From assembly GCA_905221605.1 (NCBI GenBank), contig CAJNDS010002119.1, positions 62,001-126,000 on the forward strand: a DNA stretch of 64,000 nt, in the 5' to 3' direction. A program made the translations under genes and the position numbers. The stretch is from Symbiodinium natans (taxonomy: Eukaryota; Sar; Dinophyceae; Suessiales; Symbiodiniaceae). The notes beneath the pieces are model-generated. The model made no database searches, had not been told where the DNA came from, and worked only from the letters and a program-made list of their open reading frames with translations. Positions 1-7,318 of this stretch are shown here, one piece after another (position 1 is the first letter of the stretch; each line of letters opens with the position of its first letter).

Positions 1-133
1 TTGGTTGGTGGCGTGAAGGCGTAGCCTGCAAAGTGCGGACAAAGCTCCACGCGAAGCATGCAAAAACATGCAGTGAAAAGAGCGTGCATGTACTGCCAGA
101 AAGATCTACGACACACAAGTACAGACATACGCC

Positions 134-1189
134 TCAGTCAGACTGCCCTGACCCGTCATCAATTTGCGTGTCTGCAACTGCTTCAAGCTCCACTACTGTT
201 CGAGCTGGCTGAATCGTGGCCAAATGACGCGGCCTTCGCGAGGTGAACACCCTAAGCTTCTTTGGAGGCGACTCAAGAGCGGCACCTTGAGATGCGTCTT
301 CAGTCAACGTGTCCTCTGTACTGGACAGAGTGTCGACATCAATCATTACATTCGAGTCATTCAGTCTCCAAGTGGGCCGAGAAGTCCTACGAAAAAGCAG
401 CCTGGATTGGGTTACTGGCCGCTGCAACTGCTGGCTAGCATGGTCCTGAGCCGCCGACAGCACTTGATTAGGCTCCGGGCACGCAAACCCCCTGCTTCTT
501 AAGCTCGTCGCTAGCTCTCTTGGCACATGCAAGCACAGCTGTGGCACAAAGCCCAAAAGCATGACTCGCCGCTGTCCCGAGGGTCGCCCTCCCGCATGCA
601 ATAGGGTGCGTGCATCAAACATGATGAGCTTTGTCATGCCGTCATGCTCCTGACCCCAAACAGTACGTCCTTCAAATTCTCTCGCTGACCTTCCCTTATC
701 AAACTCCACCCAGACCCCATCCTGCCCCCTTTTAGGTTCAGTGAGACTCACAGCAAACGAGGGCAAGAAGGAGTTGGCCTGATCTCTATGCGGTGGGGCA
801 GGGGGGCCCTCCCGTACCACCAACGACGCAAAAAAGAGGTTGGGCGCTCGGTGTGCTGCAAAACGACACATACACCTTGTGAACTCCGGCAATTCGGTGG
901 ACATGCGAAGCTCCTGCGTGGCAGATCTGGTTCCAATCCCCATCATGCCAAGAAAGACCCCTTCCGCTTTGCGTTGTTTCAAGTTCACGGGGACTTCATC
1001 CCACAATGCCAGCATCTGGGACCTCGTAGGCTCTTCAGTAGCTTGCAGCAGCCTGCTTGCACTGGCCTCCACTATGTTTTTTTGGGCCTGTTGGCGAGAC
1101 ATGACAAGAGAACTTGAGCTGGGAGGATACAACAGGAAGTGCACCAGGGCTCTCCGGGCTACATCTCTCGACTCGGCTTGATGTTGCAT
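134..1189 (-). CDS. ORF with 2OG-Fe(II) oxygenase-like signature, probably retroelement-associated
   Basis: Intact 351-aa ORF with an ATG start at 1189 and no introns. The centre carries PPHRDQAN (His134-x-Asp136), then GVWVEF near residue 160, then FDARTLLHAG with a second His at about 198, then GQRR with Arg at 207-208 and a hydrophobic strand. The order HxD, about 60 residues, His, about 10 residues, Arg is the metal- and co-substrate-binding pattern of 2-oxoglutarate/Fe(II) oxygenases (double-stranded beta-helix fold). The N-terminal 100 residues and the charged, Ser-rich C-terminal 100 residues show no domain I know. From memory, similar HRDxxN...FDxRxxHAG segments recur in dinoflagellate retroelement proteins. 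It lies downstream of a LINE and a coiled-coil ORF on the same strand, so it may be an accessory ORF of a retroelement. The substrate is unknown, and it could be a catalytically dead fold. Confidence 0.6.
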   Translation of the reverse strand: MQHQAESRDVARRALVHFLLYPPSSSSLVMSRQQAQKNIVEASASRLLQATEEPTRSQMLALWDEVPVNLKQRKAEGVFLGMMGIGTRSATQELRMSTELPEFTRCMCRFAAHRAPNLFFASLVVREGPPAPPHRDQANSFLPSFAVSLTEPKRGQDGVWVEFDKGRSAREFEGRTVWGQEHDGMTKLIMFDARTLLHAGGRPSGQRRVMLLGFVPQLCLHVPRELATSLRSRGFACPEPNQVLSAAQDHASQQLQRPVTQSRLLFRRTSRPTWRLNDSNVMIDVDTLSSTEDTLTEDASQGAALESPPKKLRVFTSRRPRHLATIQPARTVVELEAVADTQIDDGSGQSD

Positions 1190-2266
1190 AGATTCAGCAT
1201 GCTGTGCATGGAACGTCTATGAGTCTGCCGATGTGTGGGGGTTCAGGGCCTGATTTGTTCGTGCCATCACATGACCAAGGTCAGGGCACGTCGACTAGCT
1301 ACCTGTCCATGTCATATCGAAGGTAGTAAGGCCCGCAAACTATTATATTACACGTCGACTAGCTGCCTGTCCATGTCATATCGAAGGTAGGAGGCCCTGC
1401 AAACTATTATATTATATTACTAAAGCGATGACGAAGTGGCTTAATGATGAAGCAGTAGCAATTATCATAAAACGATCATATCAATGACGAACCGGCTGAG
1501 AAACTGTCTATGATACATGAAATATAAGATATGAGTAGCAGTAGGTATGTCGATCACACTCTCCCATCCCCTTATTCCGCTCCCCTCCCCGTATCACTTT
1601 TCGAGCGGGCGACGGCAGTGCCAGAGACCGGGGCTGGACAGCAGGCCCATACGAGAAAAGTCCACTCATCTGCAGAACACTTACGGTTCTCAGCTGCAGT
1701 GGGGGGGTATGAATCACGTAGGCTCAGGGGGGGCGCACAGGGTTCACCCAATCGTGGTGGCAGGGAAAAGACGCATATGTGAATTCGGATGAATTCTGCA
1801 CACTTAAATTCGGGCATTCTTTTTTGGGGTGGGGGGTGAAACAACGCGCACTGGAATTCCGCGGATTCTGAATTACACATAGCGAATTATGGGGGGGGGG
1901 CAAGGCACGCTCACGGATTCTGTGAATTCAAACTGGCACATGCATCCTGCAAGTCGAACCATAGGTCAACAAATAACAAAAACAAGAAGCCACGTTAACA
2001 CCAATAGAACCACACCACCGAGTGCTTGCATCATGCAGTCTGGCACATGCACATGCGATGTTGCATCTTTGAATGTCATCACGCAAGGTGAAACATGTGT
2101 TGTCTTGCACATGCAGATGCATGAATCAAACACGGAGAAGCTGGGTAAAGGGGGAGGAGGGTTAATGATGCTGAGATAAAGGGCGGGCCAAGAGGAAAGC
2201 GTGCTGGGTGGAACCACTTCGGACATTCAAGAGCCTAAATGCTGTACATCGGCCGTGTCTGTCACC
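1190..2266. other. Spacer between two retroelement-type ORFs
   Basis: No coding region is supported. The stretch holds an AT-rich tandem duplication (1287-1414), a 10-nt poly-G run near 1889, and a cluster of short repeated motifs around GAATTC/GGATTCTG between about 1785 and 1935. I see no poly-T run on the plus strand that would mark a LINE poly(A) tail for the ORFs to its right, so it does not clearly end an element. Confidence 0.5.
1287..1414. repeat. 64-bp imperfect tandem duplication
   Basis: Two adjacent copies (1287-1350 and 1351-1414) share the start CACGTCGACTAGCT and the end GCAAACTATTATATTA. A few substitutions and small offsets lie around the central GTAG/GGCCC segment. It sits just upstream (minus-strand sense) of the 2OG-like ORF. 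Nothing suggests a function. Confidence 0.85.
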
Positions 2267-3532
2267 TCACTGCTGCTGTCCCCCCAAGAGGGCCCTAACA
2301 ACCTCGTTCTGGCTGGCCACCAGGTGGATCTGCGTTCCTCCTCCCTGATTCGGGGGGATGGCATTGGTCAGGTTGATCGGCCTCACCGGGGGCATGTTTG
2401 GCATCATCGCCTGGGAGAAGTGGACCGGCGGTGGGGCGTCAGGCATCGCGTTCGCCCCTCCACTCGGAGCCTGTCTGTACGGCAGCCTCGGGACCCTTTC
2501 GAGCAGTTCCAATACTGCTTGTTTGGTCGCAGTAATGACTTCGCCGTGGTCGTCCAGGCAGGCGTCCACCGTCGTCATTCGGGTCTTGAGGGAGACTATC
2601 TCGGGCTGCATCTCAGTGATCATGTCCATGATGGGCTGCAGCATCTGAGGTACATGTTGCATGTGATACAAGGTGTCTTTGACATCCTGGAGACGCTGGT
2701 TCATGTCCTCGAGTGCGGCTCCCTGGCTTCGTTGCAGGACTTGCGTATCCCCTGCTTTTTTGCTGCTCGTTCCGCCCCATCCTTTGACCTCCTCGAGGAT
2801 CTTGTCGGTCTGCTGTTGGCTGCGTGTGGAGCTGATGGCTTGTGCAGCTGCCAGCTCCTTTCTGACCTCGACCATCTCCGAGGCTGCACGGTCCACGTAC
2901 TTCAGGATGTCGTTTTGCTCTTTGTGCATGTGCTCCAGCTTGGTCTCGGCCGCGTCGAGGTACTTCACAACGTCGCGGTGTTGACCAGCCACCGTGGCCT
3001 TCATGTCCGTAACATCCTGGGATGCCTTGGCAGCGGTTTTGACAACAAGATCCACAGCTGCTTTCATCTCCTTGACCTCCTGTGCCATGTGGGCGGCATT
3101 CTTGACGATGGGCTCCACGAGGGTCTGCAGAGTCGTGACTTGGGCTTTGAGGTGTGCCTCAAGGTACTCCGGGAGGTGCACCGGCCCGTGTGGCCCCTTC
3201 ATCAAAAAATGGTCTCCAACCTGGCGACTGTGAGCGTCGAGTTGGGCCCTCATCATGTCAGCCACTTCCTGGAGGTAGCCTCCCTTCTCAGTGGTCTGCG
3301 TCGTCCGAGGGGGCGACGGACCTGCTGCGATCGTTGCCCTCTCCTTCCGCTTGCACAGCATCAAGAGAAAGCCCAAGGCAAAGGCAACCACGACAACCGT
3401 CACCAGGGTGCGGGGGTACAGGCTCACGGCTGCAGATCCCAAGATCTCAGTGAGGTGCACGGTACGCTCCTGTACGAGGAGCCACGTGGCTTCCCAAATG
3501 TCTTGGACACTCGCACCCTTGTTCAGTTCCAT
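2267..3532 (-). CDS. Membrane-anchored coiled-coil protein of unknown function
   Basis: Intact intronless ORF. I chose the ATG at 3532 (421 aa) because the 40 residues upstream in frame (to 3652) are Arg/Phe-rich and do not continue the protein's style. About residues 30-55 form one hydrophobic segment (LVTVVVVAFALGFLLML) followed by a basic KRKER stop-transfer motif, giving a short N-terminal domain, one membrane span, and a long C-terminal part. From about residue 80 to 330 the sequence is heptad-like and rich in Ala, Glu, Lys, Gln and Met, including long stretches with no proline, as in a coiled coil. The last 80 residues are Pro/Met/Asn-rich and end in a Gln triplet. There is no enzymatic motif. 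It lies between a LINE RNase H domain and the 2OG-like ORF on the same strand. It could be an accessory retroelement ORF or a separate intronless gene. Confidence 0.6.
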   Translation of the reverse strand: MELNKGASVQDIWEATWLLVQERTVHLTEILGSAAVSLYPRTLVTVVVVAFALGFLLMLCKRKERATIAAGPSPPRTTQTTEKGGYLQEVADMMRAQLDAHSRQVGDHFLMKGPHGPVHLPEYLEAHLKAQVTTLQTLVEPIVKNAAHMAQEVKEMKAAVDLVVKTAAKASQDVTDMKATVAGQHRDVVKYLDAAETKLEHMHKEQNDILKYVDRAASEMVEVRKELAAAQAISSTRSQQQTDKILEEVKGWGGTSSKKAGDTQVLQRSQGAALEDMNQRLQDVKDTLYHMQHVPQMLQPIMDMITEMQPEIVSLKTRMTTVDACLDDHGEVITATKQAVLELLERVPRLPYRQAPSGGANAMPDAPPPVHFSQAMMPNMPPVRPINLTNAIPPNQGGGTQIHLVASQNEVVRALLGGQQQ

Positions 3533-3721
3533 GGCTGGCACAAAAACTAGGTATGCTAGTTGGAGCGATTTGCTTGTTCCAGCTTGCAATAGAAAATGCT
3601 GTCGGGTTCGGCGAAGGGGATGCAAGATGCACACCTGCACATGGACGAACATGGAGTTGGCTCATGAATCAGTTTGGGGGGTGCAGCAACTATCAAGGCG
3701 TGAATTTACAGGTCGCCCCGT

Positions 3722-3740
3722 CCCCCCCCCCCCCCCCCCC
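3722..3740. repeat. Poly-C tract (19 nt) abutting the RNase H stop codon
   Basis: Nineteen uninterrupted C on the plus strand. On the minus strand this is a poly-G run that begins immediately after the TAG stop of the RNase H frame; the last C of the tract is part of that stop. It is one of many long G/C homopolymers in the window. Confidence 0.95.
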
Positions 3741-4462
3741 TACCACCATTCATAGAAGGCCGGTATGTCTTCAGGCCTGCCGAAACTCGCTCTGACTGCA
3801 TCATAAGTCCTATGCACTACGCACGTGTGCGTATGTTGGACAGCCAACTTTGCAAAATGATCTGCCACATGATTATATGGGTCCCCTCTATGCCCTCGAA
3901 CATGTCGGACAGTGGCCCATGCTCTGACCTCATTCCAAAGAGACTGCAGTTCGACTACATCCGAAACATTCGCAACACTGGTCACCACATCATGCAACAG
4001 GTGCACAACATACAGGGAGTCAGTCTGGATCTGGAATCGTCTGAGGGACGTGAACTGTATCAGCTTCTTGATCATTCGTAGCGCTTGTGTTGCGGCCCAT
4101 ACTTCGGCTCGAATATTCGTGCATCTACCCGGAATTTTGCCGTACGCTATGACAGCTTCCTCTAGTCCGACATACGGAGGGACTACCACCACCGCCATGC
4201 CACCAACTTCTCGCTTAGAGCTGCCATCACAGCTGCAAACCAGGCAATGTGCGGGGTCGTCCTCTTCATCTTCCCCTGCTAACTGAAGGAAGGAGGCCGG
4301 ATACGGGGGTTCGACTGGCGGGTGTCTCTGAGGCAGTAGCGTGAAGAGGTCGCCTACCTGCATCAACATCCTGCCCCTGAGGTCCAAAGCATGCACGTTG
4401 GGTAGGTCATGTGGAGGTGCAGGTTTTTGGCGACTAGCCAGGCCTGCAGAAAGTGTTCCCAC
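3740..4462 (-). CDS. RNase H domain at the C terminus of LINE ORF2 (after frameshift)
   Basis: The usable reading begins near 4424, where it takes over from the RT frame; the ATG at 4462 is not the real start. The ribonuclease H fold is complete: CSCDGSSK (first catalytic Asp), RAEVWAATQAL (Glu), IQTDSLYVV (second Asp), and HVRGHRGDPYNHVADHFAK, which holds the GH-x-G motif and the last Asp. This domain removes the RNA strand during element cDNA synthesis. The 60 residues before it are a Pro-rich linker. The stop codon (TAG at 3740-3742) directly abuts a poly-G run on the coding strand. Compared with the preceding frame, one base is missing from an A5 run (minus strand) at 4424-4428, so as written this domain is not fused to the RT. 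Confidence 0.8.
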   Translation of the reverse strand: MGTLSAGLASRQKPAPPHDLPNVHALDLRGRMLMQVGDLFTLLPQRHPPVEPPYPASFLQLAGEDEEDDPAHCLVCSCDGSSKREVGGMAVVVVPPYVGLEEAVIAYGKIPGRCTNIRAEVWAATQALRMIKKLIQFTSLRRFQIQTDSLYVVHLLHDVVTSVANVSDVVELQSLWNEVRAWATVRHVRGHRGDPYNHVADHFAKLAVQHTHTCVVHRTYDAVRASFGRPEDIPAFYEWW

Positions 4463-5220
4463 TGGCCTCTTTCCTTAGCAAGGTCGGTCCACGTGACATG
4501 CCTGGGAAAGTCATTTCTACACATGTGCTGTTCCCAATTGATCTGCAGGAAACGGTCGATATCGGGCCAATTGCCTAGGACCCTGCGCTCTCCAGGATGC
4601 GTCCACAGCCATCGTGTGTCCCTAACTTGCAGGATAGTCGCAGAAGGCACATCCAAGTCCTGATCGTATCTAGCGACATGCCCCCAGTACCTGAAAAAGC
4701 TGATAGCCTGTCTAGCACTCCATCGGCCATGCTCTAGTATTTGAGCGACCACTTTGCTGGCTCTTCTGCGTGAGACCCAATTTTCCACGACCGACTGAAG
4801 GGGGTCGTAGGCAAGTCCCACGATGCTAGTTAGGAAAGTGGTTTGCAACGTGTCTAAGGCTCTGGCAACAGCCTTAGTTGGTCTCACGTTCGGTGCCATC
4901 CAGAGCCACTTGCCCGCAACATAACTGTTGAGCAAGTTAAGCCTGGTTTTGATGCTGCCACATCTGTTGCACAAAATTTTATAGTAACCGTAAAAGGCTT
5001 GCGATGCCTTTGTCAGTCTTGCATGCAAACGATCCAAGCAGGACACTCCATAACCGAGCAGCACTCCTAAGTAGGTCATGACATGCACATGCGGTATCGG
5101 GGTGTCGGAGCCACGGATTCGCACATCTTGCGGTGGAAGGAGAGGCGACTGGAGTATCTGGCATTTTTTGGCCGCCAGAGTGAGCCCAATGGCCTGCAAG
5201 GTATCTTGCACATCCTGCAA
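4363..5220 (-). CDS. LINE ORF2: RT palm end, thumb and connection region (frame-shifted piece)
   Basis: This frame continues the reverse transcriptase after a single-base slip. It opens at 5220 (a TTG, not a true start) and begins with AIGLTLAAKKCQIL (RT motif D: GLxL...KC) and VMTYLGVLLG (motif E, YLG). An alpha-helical thumb-like region follows, with Trp-rich segments (SFFRYWGHVARY) typical of the region after the RT of LINEs. About 30 codons before its own stop the protein sense passes to the RNase H frame, at a 5-nt homopolymer near 4424-4428. It has no independent function; it is the middle third of ORF2. Confidence 0.75.
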   Translation of the reverse strand: MQDVQDTLQAIGLTLAAKKCQILQSPLLPPQDVRIRGSDTPIPHVHVMTYLGVLLGYGVSCLDRLHARLTKASQAFYGYYKILCNRCGSIKTRLNLLNSYVAGKWLWMAPNVRPTKAVARALDTLQTTFLTSIVGLAYDPLQSVVENWVSRRRASKVVAQILEHGRWSARQAISFFRYWGHVARYDQDLDVPSATILQVRDTRWLWTHPGERRVLGNWPDIDRFLQINWEQHMCRNDFPRHVTWTDLAKERGQWEHFLQAWLVAKNLHLHMTYPTCMLWTSGAGC

Positions 5221-7315
5221 AAAGCCTTCTTAGCTGATCGTACGAGGTGGCTAAGAGCAACAAGTCGTCCGCAAAGAGGATCATGAAGAGCGCTCTAGTC
5301 ATGTCCGCATTGCCGAGCCATGTGGTTTCGGAGCATCGCCATTTTTCGTTGAGAGCGGTCATGTGGAAGTCCAGCGTTCTGGCAAAGAGCTCTGCAGAGT
5401 AAGCAGAGCCCTGAAGGATGCCACGATGCAATCGCTGTTTCCACTGAAAGCCCGCAACATTGAGGATGACGCTCGAACTCAAGACCAATTGAAGGAGCAG
5501 ATGCGCTTCCCTACTTGGCCCACATTGGCTAAGAAACCTCGCAACCGCACAATGGTCGAGATGATCGAAAGCCTGCGTAATGTCCAGCTTGCATATCAAG
5601 AGTGGCTTCCCCCACTCCCTTGCCAGGTTGAGAGCTTGCACCACCGTCGCCGCCCCATCTGCAACCTGTCTCCCGGGCACACATCCAATCTGCCCTGCCC
5701 CCAAAGGGGGGAACAATGGGCGTAGTCTGACCAACATGATTTTGGTGAAGATTTTGGAGATGACTGGGGACAGTACGATGGGTCTGAGATCAGCGGGCTT
5801 GGACGGTTCTGTGGTCTTTGGCAAGAATGTGGTTTGCGATTCGAGCCAGCTTTCCGGCAATTGTTGGGCTCCAATCAGAATCTGGTTCAGGTAGTCGAGG
5901 ATGTGGTCTTGCAGCTCGGACTGAAAAGCTACCTTTAGGAACTCATACGTCATGCCGTCCCTACCTGCGCTCTTGCCTGCCTTCATGTGTTCAAGTGTGG
6001 CTACAATCTCCTCTGCCGTCAGAAGCTGTGGCCCAGGCACTCTGCCGACTTGGGAAATATACATGGCCATAGGCATACCATCCCTGTGCGAGCTTTCCGG
6101 GGGGGTGTATTTTTCCCTATAAAAGTGCTTCATCTGTTTGACGGCATTGTCAACACCGCCGACTCGCATAACAAAAGTCGCCTGGGTGAACGCCACAGTT
6201 TGTCTTCGCCTGAAGTAGCTAATGGCCGAGTAGTCCCCTTCTGCTCCTTTTTGGAGCAGGCTGTGCAGCCATGCCTTCTTGTCACTAGACCTTTGTCTGG
6301 CAATTTCAATCGCCAGGTCTCGTTTCTCTCTCCCTTGGGCCTGTTTCCGCTGCCGAATGAGGTTCTTGATCTGGGGGGAGTCAGAGTACCGATGGGAGGT
6401 TTTTCGCTTGGAGGACTTCTGACAGAGGGAGACAAGCATACTTTCTGACAGGTCCTGTTCAGAGAGGTCTAAGTGCTCTGCTAAGGCGTTGGCTTCCTGC
6501 AGTGCCTTAGTGGGGTCCACCGACCACCTGCCGCATCTGTGATCCGGTCGAGCTCTGCGTAGGGGGCGTTGGTGTGGCAGCCCCTGCACTGTGACTGACA
6601 CAGCACGATGATCAGAACCCAGCGCTGCGTCACTGACCTCATACACCTTATTTTCAAGCGTGATCATTCGCGGTATTCTATAAGCCACGAAATCGATGCT
6701 AGAACGCGCCCCCCGCGTGTTGCTCCACGTGAAAGTGTTCGGAATCGTGCACGACAAGCCATGATCTCTCATAAACAGGTGCAACAGTGGACCTCTGGCG
6801 TCGGGGTCCTGAGGGCAATCGGCACCTAATTCGTAGTTCGCATCCATGCAAAGGTACACTGAGTCCATATATCGTGCTCCATGCAAAAAGGCTGATAATT
6901 CCGTGCAAGCAGTTTGGACAACCTCCAAACAGTCTTCCCTTTGCGAATGGGGGAGGTGCAGAGAGACTATGAATTCACATGCACCTGCCTTGCGCGTCTT
7001 AATTCCTATCCCTGCAGAAAAAACTTGCCTGTGGACTACGAATTTGGCTGCATCTGTAGGCAATCCTATTGCAACTCCTCGAAATGCAGCAACGGGCGTG
7101 GCGCAAAAGAAGGTGTACGAGGTACCTTGAAGAATTTGTTCCTGAGTGACTACACTGTTTGCTTCAACATGCCCCAACCCTCCCAGTTCCTGAACGCCGA
7201 GGGCATGCACCCCTTCAAAGCCAAGGACATCCCAAACGTTGGGGAGGTCGGTGAGGTGTTTGCCCTGGACATTCCAGGAGATCGTTTCAAGTGGGTTCGT
7301 TGGGGGTGGGAGTCC
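4979..7315 (-). CDS. LINE ORF2 N-terminal part: APE-type endonuclease and reverse transcriptase
   Basis: The open frame starts directly after the ORF1 TAG. The endonuclease motifs are present in order: ISWNVQG (Asn, about 7270-7245), LGVQE (Glu), LCMDANYE (Asp/Asn), SSIDFVAY (Asp) and GSDHRAV (catalytic SDH). The endonuclease nicks target DNA to prime reverse transcription. The RT follows: FLPKTTEPSKPADLRPI, GCVPGRQ, LDITQAFDHLDH (motif A Asp), GILQGSAYSAELF (motif B) and MILFADDLLLLA (motif C, the Asp pair). No ATG occurs before the first endonuclease motif, and the first codon after the TAG continues the ORF1 frame. After the LRRLF codons near 5226 the frame becomes nonsense until 4979, because of one extra T in the T5 run (plus-strand A5 at 5219-5223); the true continuation is in the frame opening at 5220. 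Confidence 0.85.
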   Translation of the reverse strand, partial: GLPPPTNPLETISWNVQGKHLTDLPNVWDVLGFEGVHALGVQELGGLGHVEANSVVTQEQILQGTSYTFFCATPVAAFRGVAIGLPTDAAKFVVHRQVFSAGIGIKTRKAGACEFIVSLHLPHSQREDCLEVVQTACTELSAFLHGARYMDSVYLCMDANYELGADCPQDPDARGPLLHLFMRDHGLSCTIPNTFTWSNTRGARSSIDFVAYRIPRMITLENKVYEVSDAALGSDHRAVSVTVQGLPHQRPLRRARPDHRCGRWSVDPTKALQEANALAEHLDLSEQDLSESMLVSLCQKSSKRKTSHRYSDSPQIKNLIRQRKQAQGREKRDLAIEIARQRSSDKKAWLHSLLQKGAEGDYSAISYFRRRQTVAFTQATFVMRVGGVDNAVKQMKHFYREKYTPPESSHRDGMPMAMYISQVGRVPGPQLLTAEEIVATLEHMKAGKSAGRDGMTYEFLKVAFQSELQDHILDYLNQILIGAQQLPESWLESQTTFLPKTTEPSKPADLRPIVLSPVISKIFTKIMLVRLRPLFPPLGAGQIGCVPGRQVADGAATVVQALNLAREWGKPLLICKLDITQAFDHLDHCAVARFLSQCGPSREAHLLLQLVLSSSVILNVAGFQWKQRLHRGILQGSAYSAELFARTLDFHMTALNEKWRCSETTWLGNADMTRALFMILFADDLLLLATSYDQLRRLFAGCARYLAGHWAHSGGQKMPDTPVASPSTARCANPWLRHPDTACACHDLLRSAARLWSVLLGSFACKTDKGIASLLRLL

Positions 7316-7318
7316 CTA
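7316..7318 (-). other. In-frame TAG separating ORF1 from ORF2
   Basis: The TAG ends ORF1, and the codons after it (GGA CTC CCA CCC CCA ACG) run in the same frame straight into the ISWNVQG endonuclease motif about 15 codons later. ORF1 and ORF2 are therefore one open frame broken by one stop, with no ATG available to start ORF2 ahead of its first catalytic motif. It may be a readthrough signal or a simple nonsense mutation. Confidence 0.85.

Noticed and set aside
2201-3550. 449-codon plus-strand ORF antisense to the coiled-coil gene
   Set aside because: It mirrors the minus-strand ORF, has no membrane or domain logic, and its composition is that of an antisense frame. The minus-strand protein has a clear membrane span and coiled coil.
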